Of a DNA stretch of 64,000 bases, positions 10,627 through 21,852 are shown in pieces (positions within the stretch are counted from its first letter, which is position 1; each line of letters opens with the position of its first letter). This stretch comes from Neoscytalidium dimidiatum. Its lineage: Eukaryota; Ascomycota; Dothideomycetes; Botryosphaeriales; Botryosphaeriaceae. The notes below the pieces were generated by a model. The model ran no database searches. It saw only the letters and a list, made by a program, of their open reading frames with translations, and was not told where the DNA came from. The DNA lies in NCBI GenBank assembly GCA_037367355.1, contig CM074698.1, positions 3,720,001-3,784,000 of the forward strand, given 5' to 3'. A program made the position numbers and the translations under genes.

Positions 10627-10957
10627 TGGCAGTACCGCGGAGGTCGTCGGCGAAGGGTTGAAGCGCAAGCGCGTTGCTTCGCCGCCGGATGATGATAGTC
10701 GCGAGCCGGTTAGCAAGATAGTAAAGTTGCAGATTGGCGGTAGAAAGGTGGATAGGGAGGGCAAGCCGTACGTGCCGGACTCGATATTATGTGGCTTTGG
10801 AGGCACTCATTCATTCGCTCACTTTGTTTACTCCGCTAAAGCCGCTAGTGATGAAGATTGGGAAGGACTAAAGCTTGAAGGTAGGGCAGGCACCCGAACA
10901 GTCAACCGAATGATTGTCTGTTCTGATATCTCTATATCTTATGGTGTTGAGTGAACG
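9050..10957 (+). pseudogene. RIP-damaged remnant of a long, unidentified repeated ORF
   Basis: One plus-strand frame (codons starting at positions equal to 2 modulo 3, for example 9902 and 10658) reads as continuous protein-like sequence for about 630 codons. It is interrupted only by about a dozen TAG, TAA or TGA codons and no frameshift. Readable blocks include LSSYVKVLYINIFGIKTNF near 9182, FKLLTDYVYGRIDKAYFTEY near 9641, VTRRQKEKIYNDLYARSD near 10190 and a Ser/Asp/Glu-rich part. A basic NLS-like GLKRKRVASPPDDDSREP lies near 10655. The stops fit C-to-T change at CpA. I do not recognise the family. Continuity of frame plus mutation type suggests a transposon or repeated gene inactivated by RIP. 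The last 300 bases (about 10,650-10,957) are hardly mutated. Confidence 0.6.
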
Positions 10958-11725
10958 CTGCTCCGGGGAGGACAGCACAGCTTTTTGAGTTTACCCTAAC
11001 GATGAAACACTATATCACATGAGCTAAAGGGTGCTAATTGAACATCAGCGATGTTGTGTTGGGGCCGTATACGAGGCTCTTTAGGAATAAACCTGAAGCA
11101 GCTAATGTAGGCTATATTTAACATAGAAGTATCCGCTGTCTGATGGTCCAATACCAGCAGCTACGCGCGCGCATAAATCAGCAGGTGCTGGGATTTCACA
11201 ATACTATCATGTGCTGAAACGGGGCGAACACCGTTATAAAATAGTCGGGATATCAGGATATGGATATCAAAATGATCACGCGTCTTGCATTGGCCTTTCA
11301 TGTCCGCTCCTATAGTGAGTCATCCCCTATGAAACTCTACCGTCGCTGATTGTCACACTGTTGTTCTTTTGTCCGCTCAGACCACTGATCACTCTAAATT
11401 TCCAAGCAATATTGTGAAAATCCAATGCTAATTAACTATCATAGCTTATACGGTATACTCAATTAAATATGAGGTCTATTAAGTAGGGGAATTGATGATT
11501 GCCATAAGCAAATCAAAATCGCGAACTCAACCTTGCGCCAAAACAAAGAATCGGAATTAGCAGAAATCTTGCAGAATACTGAAATGGAAAATGGCGTAAC
11601 TTCCAACCATGAACGTTCTCCCAATCTCTTATAGCTCCTTGTATACCTGCGCATCTTCACCTTATCTACAAGTATCTACCTTAGCAAGACAAATTTCTTC
11701 CCAAAACACATCTAAATTTTCCTCT
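10958..11725. other. Intergenic, no gene seen
   Basis: This A/T-rich 770-base stretch runs between the RIP remnant and the stop of the DUF2235-GTPase gene. The rightmost part should be the 3' UTR of that gene. The small minus-strand frame 11463-11660 has no recognisable features. Confidence 0.4.
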
Positions 11726-14700
11726 TCATCCTACCTGACTAGTTTCAGGCTTCCTCTTAACATCGTCTAATTCTTTCGTAGCATCTATCATGTCATCTAC
11801 AAGTGTACCATCTGTATCAACGTTGGAATAGTCGTCATCAGATTCGCCGAATCTCTCCGCCTTTGGCACAGCAATGCCGTCAATGACCAGGCTTCGATAC
11901 TCCTCAATGATCTTCTCAAAGCCTATCCTGATCTTATCCGTTCGGAAACAAGTGGTTGGGTTCTTTCTCGGAAGAAGCTTCTTGATCTTCTTATGGACTT
12001 CCTCCGAGAATGGCCGATAAGCGCGTGCAGCAGCACCCAGGTCCTTGGGACTTGGCTGGCCAACGTTCCTGACAGATGCCTCACGGAACGATCTTGCCAA
12101 GATCAATATCATATCGGCAGCCAGCATGAGCAGGAGGCGGGCTGTAGCAGGAACGGCGAGGGGGATGTTGACTGCACCGGTCAAGAGGAAAAATGGCAAA
12201 CCAGCGGCGGCGACGGTCCCAGCCATGCCCACGGCAGCGAGCCCCTCTGACAGCGCAATAATCAAGTTGTTTCCAAGATCGTCCCACACATTTGCCTTCA
12301 TGATTTCCAAAGCCATGTCGCCGGTAACGGCCGATACACCGAAGCACAGGACAAGATTTCTGCACACATCCACTGCTGCACCGGTGCGCGTAGCTGTTGG
12401 AGCTATCGGTATCCCAGCAGCGGCGGCTGCTCCTCGAATCGACCGTTTGTAGATTTTCATCACTTCCTCGGTCGCAAGGTTGATCTTGAGCTCAACTTTG
12501 GTGACTTGGGCTCGGATGTATAGAATTCGGATCTTTTCGGAATTGAAACAGCGGGAGGTTGTCTCGGTAAGGTTCTGGAACGATTCCTTATCGTCTGTGA
12601 CTATAGTGAGCTGAAAATGGTCTGAGATGCTAAGCGTGTCGACCACAAGTGTCTGACGCAACAACAAGGAACATTACCGCATTGCGGTAGCAGTGTAGGG
12701 AACCTGGCTATACGGACCTTTGGATACGGGCACGCAAGCGTCTAACCGACCACCTTCGACTGCGAGCATTTCCTTCTTCATCAAAAGAATACGGTTGCGC
12801 AATTCATCTTCGGCGTAACGGTCGCAATCCTCCATATCCATCGGCTTACCATTGTTTTTCAGAAACTGCCGACGCTCTTGAAACTTGGCTCCAATAAAAT
12901 CATCCATCTTTGTGGCCACCACAACAATCGGAACTTCCTCTGAATACTGAGAGATGGCTTTGAAAAGCTTTTCCGTGGATTGTTGCATAGTTCTTGCAGT
13001 GTTCAGCTCCATGCAGAACCTGTTGCGGCTTAGTCTTACGGTTCAAACAGTGAGTCAAGCCTCATTGAAACTCACCAGATCACATGGAGTCTGTCTTTGA
13101 TATCTGTCGCTCTGGACTTCTCCTGCAGAAAACCTTTCACCGTCTCCATCTCTCCCACCGCACCAGCTTCGAATCCTCTTGAGTCATGTACGATCAGGTC
13201 CTTCCGGCCCTCGAACTCAAGTGGCACTCTAACATCATGTTCGCCTCTTTTACGATCGGACGCCTCGGCCTATACACGCCATGAGAAAGTGAAAGTTTGA
13301 GCACTCGGGATACTTACAACTGGAACACCGAACACCTTGTTGATTAGAGTAGACTTGCCAACACCAGTATTTCCACACACCAAGACGCGAATCGCGCCAA
13401 GATCCTCGAATTCCTCGGTACTTCGCTCGCTCCAGAAACCAGGATTCAAGATGTCATGCTTTGTGCCTAGCGTTTGTGCTCTGCAGCGGTCGATGCTGTT
13501 TTGTAGCTTCTGATCCTTGGTATCGAGACTGATGTTGAAATTCTCGTCGATAAGAAGGTACACTGAGGGATGAATGATGGTTCCTTGCGGGACTTGCGTG
13601 ATTGGTCAGCAACCGTAACGGATGCGTCCATGGGAGAGTTCCTTACAGTGGGTCCATCCATTCAAGTGACCGTCATCAGAAAAGATATCCCGTCTCCTCT
13701 TCGGCCACAACGTAGCGTGGTGTCTGTTGAGTTTGATGGTGTAGCGCCCGTCGTGTTGGTTCGGTACAGTCACTCTACGAAGATCCTGCATTTGAACCTC
13801 CACGCCATTCTTCATCTTACAAGACCACAGATCAGCGCCCTTCCCTTCCTCCTCTGTGGCAGGAAAGACGAGCTGCAAAGGGTTGTCGATGCTGGCTCTT
13901 TTGCCATACGTTCCAGAGAACTTCAAGATCAAGCCGCGGGACTGGCCCTCAAGCAGCATCCACTGCAATGGATACAGCGACAAACCGGCATTGGCCGAAG
14001 ATCCGCCCAGGTCTATGTGAGCACCAACAAACCATGCCTGAATGAAGCTGCGCTCGGGCTGCTGAAGTCTCGTCCTGGTGTCTGGAAAGATGTATTCGGG
14101 AGTCATGGCCTCTCGATCCTCATGGAGAGCCAAAGCGTGGCGCAAATGTTTAATGGAATCATTCAAAGATATATCGAACAGCGAACGATCGTTGACGGCT
14201 TTAACACTATCGAACACGCCCACGAACTTGATCTTTGGGGCTGGTCGAGTTGTGGCGGATAGAAATTCGTGGATCTATTTTGGTGAGTTGGAACACCAGC
14301 GCTCGAAAAGCAAACTGCGAGACGTACCTGGCCAGGTCCAAGCTTTTCCTGCTTTTGCATTGACTTGTACACTTTCAGAGCCTTCCCGTAGTCCTTCGCG
14401 AATGCTGGTGTACCCGCTGAGGAAATGGCTCGAAGGAAGTGCAGCAGACCGGCTACTGCCCGAACAACGAATGCGCCGCGGCTGAATCCGAAGAGCCAGA
14501 CTTCATCATCATGGCCGTTGAGCTTACAGCACTCCTCATAGATCTTCTGTATCTGTTGCAGATACTTATCACCGAATACCCCTGCCCTGATCTTGTTCAT
14601 CGTGCGCGTTTCATCAGCGGATCCGATCCCAGTCTCGTATCGGGGGATTTGAAAATAGCCATCGGTTACGACCGAGCCAGATTTAGTGCTGTCCTCGATA

Positions 14701-14816
14701 CTAGCGAAGATTTGGTAGACGTTTGTGAGCGTTGCGCAGTTCGGACCGCTGCCATCTGGTCCACACCAAGTGCCATCGACGCAATAGACCAGCCGTTTCG
14801 GCGGAGAAGTGCTCAT
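11726..14816 (-). CDS. DUF2235 alpha/beta hydrolase - P-loop GTPase fusion protein
   Basis: Six exons, 14816-14328, 14274-13647, 13592-13318, 13269-13076, 13019-12704 and 12652-11726, join to 942 residues. Introns are 48-56 nt GT-AG and every junction keeps frame. Residues 1 to about 370 are DUF2235, the Tle1-like phospholipase/esterase fold: VDGTW near the start, nucleophile elbow GFSRG (Ser112), GVFDSV (Asp185) and GAHIDLGG (His249), so a full Ser-Asp-His triad is visible. Residues about 438-640 are a P-loop GTPase: GNTGVGKS (446-453), DSRG (493-496) and TKMD (565-568). The C-terminal 300 residues have Ala/Gly-rich hydrophobic stretches (about 709-719 and 761-819), reminiscent of DUF697-type membrane-linked regions, and an acidic tail. 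The reaction and ligand are unknown. The hydrolase-plus-NTPase layout resembles fungal NLR-like proteins with enzymatic N-termini; an immune or incompatibility role is inference. The GTTCCC donor of the fifth intron is the least certain splice site. Confidence 0.85.
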
Positions 14817-16662
14817 TTTGCAACTGTGGATATTCTAATTTCCTTGGTTGATGTTCAATGAGATATTAGAGCAATTTAATGAATGAAGAAGAATTAATAG
14901 AAAATGACGACGACGAACTGCCTATTCCGTGCTGGCAATGGCCCTTATATTTGACAAGATGGAATTATACTGATTAAAGAAATCATTTTGAGGAAAGTGC
15001 GATTAATCTTGCTGACTGCTGACGCCACGAGTAAGCCTTTTTTCAATTATCTCCGGAACGAGGGAAATGATCTTCTCATATCTAAATTTAGGCAAACGGG
15101 CACGACACCCCAACCGAACCAGCACAGAGCACATGATGGAGGTCGAAACCGAGTATCCTTAGCGATGTTGCACGAAAGGCTTACTGCGCATGTCGCGATA
15201 GCTTAGCATTGATTGTCACAAAATAGTTTACCATCTTCCAAGCGAAATGCACCGACTACATGCGTTGGCAGGATTACCGATTCGAATGAGTTGAAACTAC
15301 TGAGATTTTACAGTATAAATGCCAATAAGAGCCCTAGTTACACTATATCTGGGTGGGGAAAAGCGTGATATCATTGAATTGTCTGCTATCTACATGTTTT
15401 CGTCCCGCGTCCTCATGACCTACCTCCTCCCCGCCGCCGAGAATAGGATCAGGCGCAAAAGCATACAATAGTTACACAACAGCTCAAGAGTATTGGTTCT
15501 GACTATAATCTGGCGCAACGTCGATCTGTCCTTGCAAAGCCTTCTCATTGTCAGCATGCGGCGATAAGGCTGAAACCCGGAGGATTCCCGAGAGCAGAAT
15601 TTAATTTCGAAATAGTACTGTCTCTTGCTGATTCTGTTCAGCCTCGTCTACTTTCCATGGATCTAAGCAGGGCTTTGCGTTGAAGGCTGCATGCTGCGTA
15701 TTTCATTCGTGGATGTGGATCCGTGCTGACTGCTCAGTGGTGGCGATCGGTGAGTATCTACAAAGTACAGACTGCATGCAATTTTCAGCCTTGGAAGCTT
15801 TCCATACTCGACTGACGTCAGTTACCGCCACTTTATTCCTGCATCCTATCTCTTGCTAGTCCTCCCTTCAAGTCTTCGGCCCCAGTCCCTTCCGCTCAGT
15901 GCAAGCGCCCCTGCAAGGCGTAGCCTGTACTCCCTCTTCACCACTGCCACAACCAGAGCCACCGTCTATGCTATTAATAACCCCGCGCCGTTTTGCCGAC
16001 CGCAGAGCAATTCCGCTACATGTTTTCCGCCCCCGCACGCCGCCACTTAAGCATGTCTCCCACCGTCCACACTATGCGCTCGCCGTACAGCTTCCCAGCA
16101 TTCGACTTTGCAAAATTGTCTCGTCACTTTTTCTCCCTCAGTACTCTATGTGAGCAATAGAAAGATCGTAGCTCACGTATGATTCCAGTAGCGTACTCGG
16201 GTACGAGGGGGACTGCCCGAGCCAAGCATTCATGTACACCTCCGGGCTTCACTGAGTCATGCGCTCTACTCCGCCTATCCAATAGTCAATGTAGCGGTAA
16301 ATCTCAATAGGAATTTATCGATGTCACATATTAGGACATCTTCCTACTCGTTCACCTGAGGTGTTCATATAACTGGTCGGTTGTGTCGAAGGGGTCCGGC
16401 ATTCATGTTCTTCGGAAGTTTGTGAAACTGACAACTCAAAGATGAATGACACAAACGGTACGAAGTACTCTACTACATTCCAGGAAACATGCTTCATAAT
16501 CAGTTGCTTTGATCTATGCCTTTCTGGCAATGACTTTACAGCAAAAAGCTAACGGGATGGGGTCAAGAGACCACATTTGAGACTGCGGAGACGTGCAGGA
16601 TCGCAAGCATCACCCACCAAGTTAAAGAGCCCACTACCCATTCACCGCACTCGGGCATGTAG
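14817..16662. other. Intergenic region, no gene seen
   Basis: The first few hundred bases must carry the promoter of the minus-strand DUF2235-GTPase gene. They are A/T-rich near 14,850-14,950. The remainder has only short open frames without family features. Confidence 0.4.
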
Positions 16663-16890
16663 ATGCCGCATCACCCTCACCTCCTCCTCACTCATCCAGC
16701 CTCGGCAGTGTCCACCATCATTCACTACCAATCCATCACCGTCGCGCCGATCGCTCCTTGCCGACACCGAATCCACGCCGCCTTGACCGCGCTCGGCAAC
16801 ACGCTTGACCATATCGAAGAGGCCATGTTCATGCTGCAGCACGCGCCGGAGGGAGAAAGCGCAAAAATGTATATCACCTCTGTAGGGTAG
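16663..16890 (+). CDS. Possible small hypothetical ORF
   Basis: The 75-codon frame ends in an amphipathic stretch (ALTALGNTLDHIEEAMFMLQ), which could be a real helix. No homologue is recognised. Overlapping frames on both strands are open too, and no intron or promoter supports it. I list it as the only mildly protein-like ORF in a 3-kb gap; it may well be chance. Confidence 0.15.
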   Translation: MPHHPHLLLTHPASAVSTIIHYQSITVAPIAPCRHRIHAALTALGNTLDHIEEAMFMLQHAPEGESAKMYITSVG

Positions 16891-18149
16891 TAGTAGTGGT
16901 AATCAGCGGCAGTCGTAGTGTTAGCTTGATTGAATACATGCCACAGGCTCAAGACAGTCAAAGTGCTCGTGGCGACGGTCGTGTTGGTCTAGACCACCAC
17001 GCTTTGGACTTGGTAGGCTTGTTGCGGAGGCTGCTGAAGGGGGAGGAGATGAGCGCGGGTATGGATGAGCTGCGTCGAGCGGCGAAGGGGGAGGAGTAGA
17101 TGATTGAGTGAACGAGTGGAGTAGCAGAGCTATGAGGTCATGTATATGGGAAAAGATGCGTCTGGGGGAAGGTGGGTTAGGGGGAGGGGGAATGGCAGAA
17201 GGAGGAGGTAGTGAATGCCGAATATGAGCCAGACCTTGAAGTCCAAATAATAAGGGTTTTAAGTAAATGAGAAAGAAATGAAGAGACAAGAACTCTGTAC
17301 TCCATGTTGTAGGCCTTTCTCATATGTGTACGACCGTTGCTTCCGCATCTGAGTTGTGAAATTCTTTTTATTATGCCGTCACCTGTATCTCTTGTCCACA
17401 CGCTGTCCGTACTCGCAGACCCAATCCAATGTACCGCCGCTTGATGCCCGTGTCGAAAATGGAGACGAGTATCCAATACGACAGTGCTACCTTGTATACC
17501 TATTTCAAACAAATGATCGGGTGAGGTTACTGCCAAAACCAGTCCAGGAACCTTGATGACGGCAGGAGACAACCGCCATAACACCTGATTCCGACAAGCC
17601 CAATCGAACAAAGTGCCACAATTCGCTTTTCGAGTCCGTATTGAGGCGATCCTTGATCTCGTGTTCCGACAACAGCCAACGACGGTCAAAAAAGAAAACG
17701 TATAAAGGAGAGGATAGCAGTGGGTATCCCGGGGGGTATCGTGTAGAAAACCGCACAACTCTCAAACACAAGAACGATCCGTGGTCCCAGAAACCGGATT
17801 TAAAACCCAATAGAGCTGGTACAAAAAAGGGATGACACTAACACAGAGGGACCGAACCGCCGACACACGACGCAATCCCGCAGTCAAGCCGCCCAGAGGC
17901 AAGAAGTCGGGATGCACGTGGGGAATATGATAAGCCCCAGAAGGGGTAAGAAGAACAAGGCAGAAGGAGCATTGACCGGATGATACCCACATACCTCTCT
18001 CCATGTCTCAAATCGAGCGTTTCCAAGTGCTTGCAAAGCATAGCCAATTGGCCTTTTCCCCGTCCAAGAGTATCACGCCACGCAAAAAAAAAAAAAAAAA
18101 AACTCCAGAGCGCCACCAAGTCGTCATTCTTTCCAATCATTGCAGCAAC
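16891..18149. other. Intergenic region with a long A run
   Basis: No supported gene. A 19-base A run lies at 18084-18102; it reads as T on the transcribed side of the neighbouring minus-strand gene, just past its likely stop. It would fall in that gene's 3' UTR, or in its last intron if there is another exon. Confidence 0.4.
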
Positions 18150-20575
18150 TCACAGCTTTAGCTGCATCTTGTAGTCCACATTCTCTTTGCTCATCCACTC
18201 ATCGAGGAAAACGATTCCCATTCGCACTGCTTGAATAGCAGAGGTGTCTGCTCCTAGTGGCAAGTTGTAGCTACCTGCGAGGCTGCCAGGCTCCAACTTC
18301 TCGAAGCTTCTCGGATCGCTCTCGACGTCGACACCAGTAGCGCGGCCTTCCCAGGTCTTCTGGTATGAAGAAATTATGGTTTCATGCGGAAGTTTTGACC
18401 GAGATTCAGCGAGCATTGTAGTCATTAATTGGACATTTTCGCTCATAATGGAAAGGGCTTTCTCAGTTGTGAGCGCATTCTCACCACTTGCCTGTGGAGG
18501 CCGCTGGGCGACTATGGTGGCAAGACGAGCGCAGATAATGGCTCCAAGCTGCAGGCGAAGACCTTCCAGATGAGGGAATTCCTGGCAGTTGTTCTTAAAG
18601 TAACGGAAGAGCGGGAAAAGCGTACGCCAACTACCATGGAGATCGGGTGGATGGTGAAGCAAGTGACACTTGTAGTCCATGCAATAGTATGCTGCCATGT
18701 AAGTGCTGAGTCCAAAGTCAGTAGGGGTTGCTATGCTGAGACGTCTCATTGTTTCTTACAGGATGCATTCGATGCTCATTGCAGCACCTCGCTTGCGGTC
18801 TCGCAGCGATGGTTGGCTGCGAGGATCACACAAAGCTTGCGCCTCGTGTTTCAGACGCCGGCCGAGATCATTGAACTTGCGCGAATGTGTGGTCCACATC
18901 TGAGCTTCGCTTGGTCTGCCGTTGATGCCAGACGTGGGACCTTTGGCATCACTCGGGGTGTCGACAGATTGCGCCGGGGTGCTTGTAACGCCATTGCTGT
19001 CGTTTGATATGGTGCGCATCATGCCAGTGGATTTGACTTCTTTGCGTGGAGTGAGGTACTGCGGTTTCTGTGAGGATTTCGTGGGGACAGATGGAGACTG
19101 CGTAGACGGTGGTACTGGTGTACGGGGCTTTTTCTCTAGGTCGAGGTTGGACGGAGCTCGCGGTCTTTTAGAAGCTGGCGCATCTGTAGAAGCATCATCG
19201 GCAGCGCGTGGGCGTTTGTCAGCTGCATGCCGACTCTTGTTGTCTTTTCCCTCTGTGGCGCTTGGAAGCGCCGATTTTCGTGATCCTTCCTTGCTTGGCA
19301 CTTCCTTGCTCTTGGAAAAGCCGTCTGTCCTTCGTATTCTTCCTGGCTCTTGAGAGTCCTCTGCTGAAAACTCATGTTCTTTCTGACGAGCCTTTCTTCC
19401 AGGGGGTAACTTGAGGCATCTCTCAACATCCTGCCTTCGTTTCCTGCCATACTTAAGCTTCACGATAAGCTTGCGCGGCTTCTCTTGACTCGACTTGGGC
19501 ATACCAGCAACACTTTGAGACAGTACCCTCGTATGCTTGGCGGATTCTTGAGAACGCGATAATGCACCTTCAGTATCTTCTGTCTTTTGGCCAACAGGTC
19601 TTTTCTCTGCTGGGCGAGAGACAGTTTTTGAAGGAGTGGAGGAGTGTTGGGGTTTGACCTCCGGGCCTAAGAACGGAGTGCTTGACTTGTGTTCCGACGA
19701 GAGAGAGGTATTGGAGTTATTCCTTTTATGTCGCTCAGCGAGTTTCTCAAGCTCGGCTTCGATGGCATCGGGCAGGGTCGGGGAGAGCAGCGGAGGCAGG
19801 CCGAGAGCGGTCGGAGATGTTATAGGGGAAATAAGTGGTGGGAGGCCATTGTTTTCAGGATGTTGTGGCTTCTTCGTGGAGGGGGGGCTATTCTTATTTT
19901 TCTTCACGAGTGAGGGCTTTTCCTCCTCCGTCTCAGAAGTAGCACTAGTCATCGCGTGAGCAGTGACAGCTGGGACACCGGTTCTTGATCTACTCACAAG
20001 CTAATATCGTCCTGCTTTATGGACTTATGCATATCTTCCGACTTCTCTGGCACATTCCTCGACTCGTTCACAAGAGTCTCCCTCTTCGATTGATCCTGTC
20101 CCGAGCCCGGCTTAGGTGGTAGTCCATTGGCTTGTTTACTCCTGCTGTAGGCTGCCAAGGATATCTTCTTCTTCGGGACATCACTGCGGGGAGTGCTCGT
20201 CCCACTCGGGGCACTCTTAGTCTTCATGGCGGCGCGCCGGTCCCTCTCTTCATCGACTTCAGTACGACACACGAAACAGCTGTCGGCGTGGTCGCGGTAC
20301 AGAAAGCTCATGTACTGAAGGCGCTCTTCGCTCGGGTCGAACGGGGTGTTCCGGCACCAGCTCTCAGCCTGCTCCCGAGACCAGTGGTGGTAGCGGGGCT
20401 CGGCGCACGGGACGGTAATGATATACGGGGTGTCTGGGATATTGGTGCGGATGCGTTGGTACACTTGGTCTAGTTTGCGCAGCTCCTCCTCATCCTCGGC
20501 CGCCAGGGAGGTCGAGGATGTCGTAGATCTTGCTGCTTGGGTTGTAGGCGGCGTAGGTGTGTCTGATATGGACAT
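18150..20575 (-). CDS. Conserved-looking fungal protein of unknown function (disordered, likely nuclear)
   Basis: Three exons, 20575-19998, 19944-18760 and 18705-18150, join to 772 residues. Introns GTGAGT...TAG and GTAAGA...CAG (branch CTGAC) restore frame. I do not recognise a named family. The N-terminus has a folded-looking patch (about residues 35-110) with WSREQAESWC and a CFVC pair. The centre is long, charged and Ser/Pro/Lys-rich with a repeated LPPLxSP motif (LPPLISPITSP, LPPLLSPTLPDAIEAELEKL), a basic IVKLKYGRKRRQ block and several NLS-like runs. The last about 230 residues are ordered and helical (CILTYMAAYYCMDYKC... LEGLRLQLGAIICARLATI). The layout suggests a nuclear regulatory protein (inference). 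The terminal GTGAGT at the stop might be a donor to one more exon, so the C-terminus is uncertain. Confidence 0.75.
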
Positions 20576-21852
20576 TGCTATGTGGAGCGGGCGGGCTGTG
20601 CGACGTTCGGACGGGACGTGGAGAGGCGCGGTCAGGGCGGAGCTGGCGCGTGTCGGCGTGTTCCTTTGCAGCTGGTCAACAATTGAAGTCCCATTGCGCG
20701 CTTCACTGTAGGCGTGCGCTCACTTCACTTCGGCCACTCCTCCGCTGACTCGGTCACGGGCTGGCGCTGAGCAGCATTCTGTCGGGCACCGCGGAGCTGG
20801 TCCAGAGGGCGCCGCGAGGAGCGCGTCGACGGTGGAGGGCGCAAATGTCGGAAGTGAGCAGCTAAGGACGAGTGGTGATGGGCGCGTAGCAGGCGTCACG
20901 GTCGCGGGTGTAGTTTGGTGAAGCTGATGCGCGGCGGTGACGAGGTGGTGGACTCAGGCCCAGGGTGCTTGGCGGGCGGATCCAGGACACGCGCTTCCTG
21001 CCCGCCTGCACCTGCGCCTGCACCTGAACGCCCGCAGCGACAACATCTTTTTGTTTTTCGCGCGACCGCTTGCTGCGTTCCAAAGACATCGCGCGCAGGC
21101 TACTCTCGCGCTCGCAATACAAGACTGCTTTCGCCGCCACTGCGCCCCTGCAGCCTCCCTCCGGCAATCTGCTCTCCAAGACTGCACCTTGCCGCCGTTT
21201 TGGTGGCCCTGGCCCTGGGCCGCCTTCCGCCTTCCGCCTGCCGCCCATCAAACGCTTTGTGCCGATCCTCCTCGCCTCACGATCACATGTCGGCACCCGC
21301 GCCTGGAGCTGTTTGTTGAATCCAAACTAATTGATCTAGTCATTCTCGCCCGCCAAATTGAAGGCAACTGTCGAGCCATCGTGGTGAACGCCGGGCTCGT
21401 GCTGCCTAAGCCCGTGCGGCGCCTCCAATGCCAAATAAACAACAACTCCACAGTTGCTCCGATTGAGTGCAAAATAGAGTTCAGGAACTGCCCGACATAC
21501 GCAGGCATGACCCACGAGCACGTGTAACGGTCCTCCGTACCATGACAAGTGAACATTGGAAGGCCTGTGGAACCGCTCGCGGTTAACGGGCGCTACGCGG
21601 GCTAGGAGACTTAGTTACTTTGTGGAGTCACTCGTAACTTCACCACAGCAATCTTGCGCTATCTGCCCGGGCACCGGCACCAGTTCATGCAGGCGAGCAG
21701 TAGATTATACGTTCAACATGCTTGGATCAACACTCCAACTCCAGTCGTAGCTTAGTTTCCAAGGCTGAAAGAATGTGAGGCGCAAAAGTTCTGCACAACA
21801 CGAGCTGGATCTCGTACCTTAGTCTGGTGAGTTACCTTGAAGCTGACCACAA
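20576..21852. other. Promoter region and gap
   Basis: Between two minus-strand genes. Bases just above 20575 carry the upstream promoter of the unknown-function gene. The rest (about 20,850-21,560) is GC-rich with overlapping open frames in several phases, none protein-like. No gene is supported. Confidence 0.4.

Noticed and set aside
17177..17758. 193-codon minus-strand frame
   Set aside because: No recognisable family or membrane topology; composition is like the flanking intergenic DNA.
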